From Owenweeksia sp. (GTDB lineage: Bacteria; Bacteroidota; Bacteroidia; Flavobacteriales; Schleiferiaceae): DNA of 64,000 bases. Below the pieces are notes generated by a model. It ran no database searches. It saw only the letters and a program-made list of their open reading frames with translations, and was not told the origin of the DNA. Shown piece by piece: positions 57,653 through 64,000 of this stretch (positions are counted from its first letter, which is position 1; the number at the start of each line of letters is the position of its first letter). A program made the position numbers and the translations under genes. The stretch lies in the NCBI GenBank assembly GCA_002695025.1, contig NZNV01000017.1, positions 678,293 through 742,292 on the forward strand. Direction: 5' to 3'.

Positions 57653-58211
57653 ATTTGGATAGTACCTGCAAGGGTATGGATACCTCCGTATCATCCCAGC
57701 GCAGGTCCATTTCAATGGGGTCACTGTCCTTAAAACCTATGGTGAACTGTTCCACTTCCCGGTTCAGTTCTTCCGGCATTACGGTGAGAGTGAGCGCATC
57801 GTATTCCTCTTCACGCATGGGTTGACCTTCCCGATCAATACCCCAGGAGTATTCCTTGCTGTTGAAGATGACGGTCCACTGGTTGCGGTTGGGGATGGTC
57901 CACAGCGTATAGCTTCCGGCCTTTAAGACCTGCCCGTTGATAAAGAGGTCCTGGTTGGTGGAAAAAGTAGTAGCCTCATTGGCCCCGGTACGCCAAACCT
58001 CCCCGTAGGGAACCAGTCCGCCAAAAATATCCCGTCCCTTTTTAAAAGGGCGGTTGTAAAAAACGGAGAGTTCCAGGTCTCCACGGGCAAACTGCACCAC
58101 CATTTCCGGGCTGTATTGTTTGGTTTGATAACGTTGGTATTTACGGTAGCCGTAACCTATGCTCAGTACTAAGATCAATAGGAGTATGGCCCACTTCAGG
58201 AATTTTTTCAT
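57651..58211 (-). CDS. DUF2911 domain protein
   Basis: A 186-residue protein with an N-terminal membrane anchor (5-22) and a DUF2911 domain (about 40-185). The motif VWRTGANEATTFSTNQDLFINGQ and the later AGSYTLWTIPN are characteristic of this family. It is widespread in Bacteroidota, beta-rich and of unknown function, with a likely periplasmic location. It is convergent with gyrB; its stop lies in the terminator T run. Confidence 0.88.
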   Translation of the reverse strand: MKKFLKWAILLLILVLSIGYGYRKYQRYQTKQYSPEMVVQFARGDLELSVFYNRPFKKGRDIFGGLVPYGEVWRTGANEATTFSTNQDLFINGQVLKAGSYTLWTIPNRNQWTVIFNSKEYSWGIDREGQPMREEEYDALTLTVMPEELNREVEQFTIGFKDSDPIEMDLRWDDTEVSIPLQVLSK

Positions 58212-58312
58212 GGTATCAGCCCGGGTTAAGCAATTGCCAAATCTAGGGAAATTTAAAGATTATCCTCCGGCACCGGTTTTTGGGCTTTATGCAGGTGCTC
58301 TTGAGCAACGCT

Positions 58313-58350
58313 ATACGCTAAGCGCAATCTAAACGTTAGATAAGGCGTAT
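58313..58350 (+). promoter_or_regulatory. Nested hairpin directly before a start codon
   Basis: Outer arms ATACGC (58313-58318) and GCGTAT (58345-58350) enclose inner arms ATCTAA and TTAGAT with an ACG loop. It ends one base before the ATG at 58352, so it could mask translation initiation. Confidence 0.4.
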
Positions 58351-58351
58351 T

Positions 58352-58987
58352 ATGAGATTACTGCTATATGTGTGTATGCTATTGAGCCCGTTGTGGCTTA
58401 TAGCACAGCCTGAAACCAGGCACAATACGTTTATTCCGGGCCTGGCGGTTGGTATTGGTGACCTGGCCAACCGGGTGATGTACCAGCCCGGTGCCAATTC
58501 GTCCACCACCTTTGAAAAGCGGCCGGTATATATGATCTCCCTGGCGGAACGTATTGGGCTGGGGTCATCGCATAACTTCATTCAGGCTACGGCAGGCCTG
58601 CGCATCTTTGAATTACACTATGATCATGAAGGTGGCTGGCAGCATGGCTCCTTTAGCACCCAGGTTAACCGTTTTCGTTGGGGCGCCTCCTGGTACGGCA
58701 ATATTATGCGGCAGGAAGATGTATTCCTGAAAGGCGGTTTTGCCGCGGAACATAACCTTTTTACTACCGCTGAACGGGACTGGTTGCAGCTCCAGGATTT
58801 CAATTTTTTCCTGGATGTGGGACTGGCGTTCATGTTCCACCCGGGCAATAGCGATCTGATGATAGAAGTGGCGTACAACCCCGGCTTACTGGATATGAGC
58901 CGGGAAGGACGTGGGTATACTATTCCTGTTGTGGAGTTTACCGAGCGCTTTTTCTACCTGCGGGGGGTCTATTATCCCTTTCAATAA
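58352..58987 (+). CDS. Hypothetical exported protein, possibly outer-membrane barrel
   Basis: A 211-residue protein with a signal peptide (1-19, LWLIAQ). The mature part has alternating strands rich in aromatic residues (FRWGASWYGNIM, FFLDVGLAFMFHPG, FYLRGVYYPF) and ends in Phe-Gln, which suggests a small outer-membrane beta-barrel. I do not recognise a named family. A nested hairpin lies directly before its start. It is convergent with the SDR-like gene, 11 bases away. Confidence 0.7.
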   Translation: MRLLLYVCMLLSPLWLIAQPETRHNTFIPGLAVGIGDLANRVMYQPGANSSTTFEKRPVYMISLAERIGLGSSHNFIQATAGLRIFELHYDHEGGWQHGSFSTQVNRFRWGASWYGNIMRQEDVFLKGGFAAEHNLFTTAERDWLQLQDFNFFLDVGLAFMFHPGNSDLMIEVAYNPGLLDMSREGRGYTIPVVEFTERFFYLRGVYYPFQ

Positions 58988-58998
58988 TTCTCCTGTAC

Positions 58999-59994
58999 TC
59001 ATACCATGGCCTGGCGAAGGCTGTTGAGCAATTTTCCCAGCTTTTCCGGACTTAAACCACTGGTGGGCACAGGCCAGTTACGGTCTGCATAGTAGCCCAG
59101 GGTTTCCAGCAGGCCGGTGGTAAAATCGGTAGGCTGCAGCCCAAAATCCTGCTTCCAGCGATTGGCATTATAGGTACAATGGTCCCCGTCTATCCACAAG
59201 GGTATTTCCGTCCATTGCCGCGCACCCTGCGTATGCAGAAAAGCGGGCGGGGCATTGAGCATCATGCAATGCTGGTTAAGAATAGGGGAGGCGGCATCAA
59301 TGATCTTGCGGATGCTGAGCATGGGAGAGCTTATCACATTGTACACCTGGTGGGGAAGCGGCCGGTCCAGTGCCAGGATAATAGTTTCGGCCAGATCCTT
59401 TACATAGGTGGCTGAAAAAAGGCGTTCGCCCTGGTCCGGTATCATTAACAGGCCTCCTGAACGTATCTGGTAGAGCCAATAGTACAGTAAATCCGTTTGA
59501 TCATGGGAGCCGTAGGTCATGAAAGGCCTCAGGATGAGGTACGGCAAGCCGCTTTGCATCAGTATGCGTTCGCATTCTGCCTTCCTGGGGCCGCAGGTAA
59601 ATACATCCGTGCTGAGGGCTTCTTCTTCCGTACACTCCCGGGTTTCAGCCTCCTCCCTGCGCAATAAGAGGTTGGGCGATTCCGGCTTATACACCAAACA
59701 GGAGGATATAAAAATATAACGTCCGGCCGACTGAACGTGGGCCGTGATGCGCTGCATATCAGCGGGGTATTGCGTAGAAAGGTCGATGATAAAGTCCCAA
59801 TTAGGGGACAGCAACCGGAGCAGGGTATCGTTATCCTGAAGGTTACCTTGTAAAAAGCGAATGCCGGGTAATTGTCGGGATAAATCTTCTTCACCGGCAA
59901 ATACGGTAATGTCATATCCTTGGTGCCTTTGTAGCATTTGCGGAAGATTCACCCCAATGGAGGAATTATCGCTTAAAATAAGCACTGTTTTCAT
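58999..59994 (-). CDS. NAD-dependent epimerase/dehydratase-like (extended SDR) protein
   Basis: A 331-residue Rossmann-fold protein of the extended SDR class. The N-terminal nucleotide-binding loop is degenerate (LSDNSSIGVNL instead of GxxGxxG). IFISSCLVYKP gives the catalytic Ser region. Where the family has YxxxK, this protein has CGPRK, so the catalytic Tyr is replaced by Cys. ATYVKDLAETIILAL and YNVISSP are typical later motifs. It may be a non-catalytic or RNA/sugar-binding relative such as the CSP41 group, but this is uncertain. Confidence 0.82.
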   Translation of the reverse strand: MKTVLILSDNSSIGVNLPQMLQRHQGYDITVFAGEEDLSRQLPGIRFLQGNLQDNDTLLRLLSPNWDFIIDLSTQYPADMQRITAHVQSAGRYIFISSCLVYKPESPNLLLRREEAETRECTEEEALSTDVFTCGPRKAECERILMQSGLPYLILRPFMTYGSHDQTDLLYYWLYQIRSGGLLMIPDQGERLFSATYVKDLAETIILALDRPLPHQVYNVISSPMLSIRKIIDAASPILNQHCMMLNAPPAFLHTQGARQWTEIPLWIDGDHCTYNANRWKQDFGLQPTDFTTGLLETLGYYADRNWPVPTSGLSPEKLGKLLNSLRQAMV

Positions 59995-60131
59995 AGCAGG
60001 GTAAGGGTTATCAACCCATGATTTAAGAAGATCATCTTCTTCTGTAAATCAAGGACTAAACTTTGGTTTTTACTGTTTTAGCTGTATGAAAATACGCTAT
60101 AAAGTGTACGAAAGTGACAGAATAATTTTTT

Positions 60132-60165
60132 TTCACTAAAAAATAAGGGCCGTTCACTAAAAAAA
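60132..60165. repeat. Direct repeat TTCACTAAAAAA, 21-base period
   Basis: Copies at 60132-60143 and 60153-60164, 21 bases apart start to start, about two helical turns. They lie about 90-120 bases before the zincin start, in a 260-base AT-rich intergenic stretch that also holds an 8-bp palindrome at 60025-60041. Confidence 0.45.
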
Positions 60166-60254
60166 TGGGGCATGATTATCTGAAATGGATAATTAAAAAT
60201 TACTTTAGACCTGATTTGTAAATACATTCGCACATAATTTTTTAAATTTTATAC

Positions 60255-63200
60255 ATGAAAAAACTTTTATGGAGTGCAATGGGGTTGTTTATGATCCCGT
60301 TCCTTTTGCCAGCTCAGGAATGTAGCTGGTCAGGCCCTGATGAATCACATGATATTATGACTACCGGTTTTACAGGTTGTGGTAATGGCCTTGATGCCTT
60401 TATTCCTGAACCTGGAGACAGTGCTCTTACGGTCCGCTTGGTTTTGGTCATATGGAAAGATCAAAATGGTAATTCACCCTTTTCAAACAACCAAACTCAA
60501 GATTCTATAAGTTTTTATAGCGCCATACAAGCTGTCAATACCAGTCACTTTAGTAATTTCCCGGGTCCCTCAGTTCCTAACCCCAGTCCTACGGTAAACC
60601 TTTCGGATACTTATATCCGTTTTGAAGTAGCAAGGGTGTTATACGCTCAGGCTAATTCCACGGGGAGTAATATGACTTTTCCTGATGCCTTTAATAATCT
60701 TCCGGAAAAATTCAAGAAAGGTTACATTATTGTAAACTATGCTTCCTGGCTTTATAAAGGTTTAACTCCAAAACCTAATATTTGGGGAGAGGCAAGGAGT
60801 TGGAGGTATATTGAGATGTGGGAGCAATCCAATTTCAACGCTACCCACTTATTGTCGCATGAGTTAGGACATTCCCTGGGTTTAGATCATACCTTTAATA
60901 CTAATATGTGGGGTGATGGAGATAAAATAAACGACACACCCTTGGATATTCTCGCCTTGTCATCCACGGTTTGTGATCCCGCTCCGGCTGGCTGTTCATG
61001 CCCGCCTATTACACCTTATCCGGGAAATGTATGCCCTAATAATGTGATGGGATATAATAACCAGGAATGGTGGTCTCCTCGTCAAATCGCCACCATGCGT
61101 AAGCATCTTTTACTTGAGACACCGGATATAATATCCAATAAGATATCTCTGGGAACTATACCTACTGACTACCTTGAAATTACCACCAATACTATTTGGG
61201 ATAATGAACGTTTTCTATATAAGAATCTTAGGGTAAAATCAGGAGTAACCTTGACCATTAATGGCACCCTGATCTTAGGGAAGGATGCCCTTATTGAAGT
61301 GGAAGCCGGGGCGGAACTGGTGTTGGATTGTGCTTATTTAAGTGCGGGTGGTGCTTACCTGTGGGGAGGCATACGCCTATTAGGCGATAATACGAAGCCC
61401 CAAAATACGCAGGATCAAAGTAAATTAACCGCCACAAACTCCATTATAGCGAGGGCTGAAGATGCCGTTATGAACGGTACTATTTACGGAGGAGCCGTTC
61501 TTCCTTCGGGAGCTATTATATCCGTTTCGGATTGTTCTTTCCTGAATAACCTTAGGGATGTAGCCATGGTGAAATATAATGATGCCGAGTTTGCCGGGGT
61601 TTGGTTTGCTGATTGGGCCGATTACCAGGCAGAATTTACCAATGTTGACTTTAAAAATGATCATTATTTTGAAACCTATGGGCACTATCGCGGGGCCTCT
61701 GTATCCTTATGGGGAGTTCACGGAGTAGTCTTTAATAATTGCCGGGTTCTGCAATTTTCCCTGTACAGGGATTTACCCGGAGTACCAAATGAAGCAATTT
61801 TTATGCTGGATGCCTCTATTAAAATGAACGGTGGGCGTATAGATTATTTTCCCTATGGCATTCGCTCCTTTAGCACCAAGAGTACTTTAATAGGAAGTGC
61901 AATTTCCGGAGTCCGTTTAAATAGTAACCGTTACGGTATTTACCTGGGTGGTGCCCAAATGCACAAAGTAGTGAACAATACATTCTTTGTGCCACGTGAT
62001 GTACCGGGGACTGCAGGCCTTGGAGGGCAGGTAGATCTGCCTTACGGACTCTATTTTCATACCTCCGGTCTAATAAGGGCAGAAGAAAACAAATTTTTGC
62101 AGGCCATATCAAATCAATATGATTATTCATCTGATCCTTCTGCCACCCATATTGGCCTGGTAGTATATAATAACGGTGAGTTTAATGATGTGATCTATAA
62201 AAACCGCTTCACCAGCATTCGCGGCACCGGCATACAAGCCATAGGGCAGAACCGTGATGCCTCTGGCAACATGGGATTACAATGCCGCTGCAATGAGTTT
62301 GTGCATCCCCTCGTGGATATCCACGTGCGCGGTACCCTGGGCAACAGCCTGGATGGGGTGCGGAAGAGCCAGGGTGAGCTAACCTCTACCCCAGCTCATG
62401 AATTTATGGCGGGCAATCTCTTTTCGGACCAAAGCACCCACCAATGGGACTTTCTTAATGAGTTCACGCCCAATATCAATTACCATCACCATGACTCACT
62501 TACTAATCCCAATGTTACGGCAACACCCAAAAAATTGGTTTCAAACTTTAATAATGATCAACTGGATTTTGATGAATACGCCTGCCCCATGCAATTGCTG
62601 GTAGCCCCGGAAGGCGATACCCTTACCGAAATTGGCTACACTTTTGAAGAGGCAGAAGCAGATTTCTGGGGATTTACCCATAAAAATGATTCCTTAAAAG
62701 ACCTTCTGGACGATCTGATTGACGGGGGCAATACCTGGGATCTCCAGGCGGAGATCTATTTTACCCCGGAGCACGAATACTACCAGTTGTATACGGATAT
62801 GATGGGTGAGGCCCCCTACCTGAGTGATGAGGTACTGCTGGACCTGATACGCCTGGAGAATTTTGACGACCTGATGTTGCGAAACATCCTGGTAGCCCAC
62901 CCGCAGGTACCCAAGGAGGGGGAGCTGATGGATGAACTGGAGAACTACCACCCCAATATGCCCCAGTATATGGTAGACGATATCCTGGCCGGCCTGGACG
63001 AATTCGGGGCCAAGGAGGTAATGGAGGCTACCCTGGGTTTTTACCGTTTTAAGCAATTTACAGCGGCTCACCGCCTGCTGGAATTCTATACTACGGATCC
63101 CACATACCAGCAAGGCTCATTGGATGGAGTACGAAGTCTATTGGAAGAACTGCCTTATCCTTCTTTCCGCTACCTATATGTGCAAATGGAGATTGACCTG

Positions 63201-63776
63201 GGTAATATAGAGGATGCCCAAACCTTACTGGAAAATCTGCCCGTTGAATATGCCATGGAAGAAGATGACCTGATCCGTCATGGTCAGATGGAGGATTATT
63301 TTGACATACAGATAGCCATGTTACAAAGCGGCCAGCAATGGCATACGGCAGATTCAGGTGTGCTTTCTGCCCTGGAAGGTATCAGCGGGGCTGATCATCC
63401 GGCCGGTGAATGGGCCCGGGGGGCACTGGCCCTGCACCACGCTTCTACAACTTTTGACCGGGAACCCCTGTACGTTCCAACTGCTTCACCCGGAAAAAAA
63501 GAAGAGAGTCATGTATTTCCTGATGTACCAAGGCCCGCGGGGCTTTTGTATCCTAACCCTGCACAAAGCCTGGTAACTCTGGATTTAGGCGCATTGTATG
63601 AAGCCGGGGCAGAGGTGTACATATATGGTGCAGAGGGAACGCTGCTTTATAAACAAACGCTTAATTCACCGGCAGAGGTGCTGGACCTTAAAAGGCTCCT
63701 CCCTGGCCTGTATATACTGGCCGTGGAGAAGGCTACAAAACGTATCTTTGAAAAAAAGCTGATAATCCTTGATTAA
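60255..63776 (+). CDS. Secreted zincin metallopeptidase with parallel beta-helix and T9SS tail
   Basis: A 1173-residue exported protein. Signal peptide 1-20. The metallopeptidase domain carries HExxHxxGxxH as HELGHSLGLDH (His202, Glu203, His206, His212) followed by a met-turn candidate NVMGYNNQ, as in metzincins such as the pappalysin-like M43 family. Residues about 310-720 form a right-handed parallel beta-helix-like region. A helical, acidic region (about 790-1060, LLDLIRLENFDDLMLRNILV) follows. The T9SS type A sorting domain begins at YPNPAQSLV and ends KKLIILD. It overlaps the next gene's likely start by 8 bases. Confidence 0.9.
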   Translation: MKKLLWSAMGLFMIPFLLPAQECSWSGPDESHDIMTTGFTGCGNGLDAFIPEPGDSALTVRLVLVIWKDQNGNSPFSNNQTQDSISFYSAIQAVNTSHFSNFPGPSVPNPSPTVNLSDTYIRFEVARVLYAQANSTGSNMTFPDAFNNLPEKFKKGYIIVNYASWLYKGLTPKPNIWGEARSWRYIEMWEQSNFNATHLLSHELGHSLGLDHTFNTNMWGDGDKINDTPLDILALSSTVCDPAPAGCSCPPITPYPGNVCPNNVMGYNNQEWWSPRQIATMRKHLLLETPDIISNKISLGTIPTDYLEITTNTIWDNERFLYKNLRVKSGVTLTINGTLILGKDALIEVEAGAELVLDCAYLSAGGAYLWGGIRLLGDNTKPQNTQDQSKLTATNSIIARAEDAVMNGTIYGGAVLPSGAIISVSDCSFLNNLRDVAMVKYNDAEFAGVWFADWADYQAEFTNVDFKNDHYFETYGHYRGASVSLWGVHGVVFNNCRVLQFSLYRDLPGVPNEAIFMLDASIKMNGGRIDYFPYGIRSFSTKSTLIGSAISGVRLNSNRYGIYLGGAQMHKVVNNTFFVPRDVPGTAGLGGQVDLPYGLYFHTSGLIRAEENKFLQAISNQYDYSSDPSATHIGLVVYNNGEFNDVIYKNRFTSIRGTGIQAIGQNRDASGNMGLQCRCNEFVHPLVDIHVRGTLGNSLDGVRKSQGELTSTPAHEFMAGNLFSDQSTHQWDFLNEFTPNINYHHHDSLTNPNVTATPKKLVSNFNNDQLDFDEYACPMQLLVAPEGDTLTEIGYTFEEAEADFWGFTHKNDSLKDLLDDLIDGGNTWDLQAEIYFTPEHEYYQLYTDMMGEAPYLSDEVLLDLIRLENFDDLMLRNILVAHPQVPKEGELMDELENYHPNMPQYMVDDILAGLDEFGAKEVMEATLGFYRFKQFTAAHRLLEFYTTDPTYQQGSLDGVRSLLEELPYPSFRYLYVQMEIDLGNIEDAQTLLENLPVEYAMEEDDLIRHGQMEDYFDIQIAMLQSGQQWHTADSGVLSALEGISGADHPAGEWARGALALHHASTTFDREPLYVPTASPGKKEESHVFPDVPRPAGLLYPNPAQSLVTLDLGALYEAGAEVYIYGAEGTLLYKQTLNSPAEVLDLKRLLPGLYILAVEKATKRIFEKKLIILD

Positions 63777-64000
63777 AAGAAATCTCATAATAATTAGGCA
63801 AAAGTTACTGCTATACCTGGCCGTAACTTTTGCTTGGTTTAATCTCCATGCCCAAGGCGGGTTTTCCCAATTGTATAATGAAGGTTCCGGAACCTCCAGT
63901 GTTTTATACGATCACCCCTATACCTTAACAGCAGCACAAACCAGCAGCGCCAATGGTACCTTGGATATTCTTTTCATGAAGATCGACCAGAACGGGAACC
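63769..64000 (+). CDS. Secreted protein, N-terminal part (cut by window edge)
   Basis: An open frame starting at a TTG inside the last codons of the zincin gene and running off the window (77 codons). The start of the product is a basic segment and hydrophobic helix ending in LHAQ, a typical signal peptide, then GGFSQLYNEGSGTSSVLYDH. No ATG is available near the signal, so TTG with translational coupling is the best start. The type of protein cannot be told. Confidence 0.65.
   Translation, partial: MIKRNLIIIRQKLLLYLAVTFAWFNLHAQGGFSQLYNEGSGTSSVLYDHPYTLTAAQTSSANGTLDILFMKIDQNGN

Overview
This window comes from a member of the Bacteroidota. Three very large secreted proteins end in a type IX secretion (T9SS) sorting domain. 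Several genes are preceded by the Bacteroidota -7 promoter motif TAnnTTTG. There is a TonB receptor with an N-terminal carboxypeptidase-like domain, and Shine-Dalgarno sites are not evident. The protein repertoire fits a free-living aerobic flavobacterium-like organism, but I cannot name a genus. I recognised no tRNA, rRNA, CRISPR array or complete insertion sequence.

The core-genome part runs as follows. 1-5427: a partial HtrA/DegP protease diverges from a tight operon of dapF, a GNAT acetyltransferase, a seven-haem cytochrome/TPR protein and mltG. 5479-26149: clpB; a 1640-residue T9SS protein; an FAA hydrolase and a DEDDh exonuclease; a 2-oxo-acid dehydrogenase E2; a PhyH dioxygenase and a composite glycosyltransferase; recR; a sodium:solute symporter; and a secreted subtilase. 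26321-30607: a PIG-L deacetylase, a 37-residue membrane microprotein missed by length cut-offs, and a second symporter, all translationally coupled. 30576-37670, all on the minus strand: a sensor kinase with a cyclic-nucleotide-binding-like domain, a response regulator fused to a thioredoxin-reductase-like flavoprotein, a bestrophin-like channel, EgtB and EgtD (ergothioneine synthesis) and a sulfotransferase. 45392-64000: a TonB receptor, a SRPBCC/GyrI-like protein, guaA, a LysM/periplasmic-binding protein, a MoxR ATPase with a VWA partner, gyrB, a DUF2911 protein, an SDR-like protein, and a secreted zincin followed by a further secreted protein.

The accessory part, about 37.7-45.2 kb, is the most interesting. 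After an 800-base non-coding stretch with REP-like palindromes comes a series of mostly AT-rich minus-strand genes: a serine hydrolase, a lipoprotein with an outer-membrane protein, an AraC-regulator remnant, a carboxypeptidase-regulatory-domain protein, a frameshifted P-loop ATPase, a two-TM protein and an orphan. Each is bounded by an imperfectly palindromic site of about 45-175 bases. In gene orientation a site opens near ACAAC and closes with CCGTT or CCGCT, followed in most cases by an AAT-rich stretch that runs almost directly into the next start codon. The layout resembles integron gene cassettes with attC sites, but no integrase is present and the cores do not match the textbook attC consensus. 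I regard it as a cassette array of an undescribed or poorly described type; this is inference from sequence layout.
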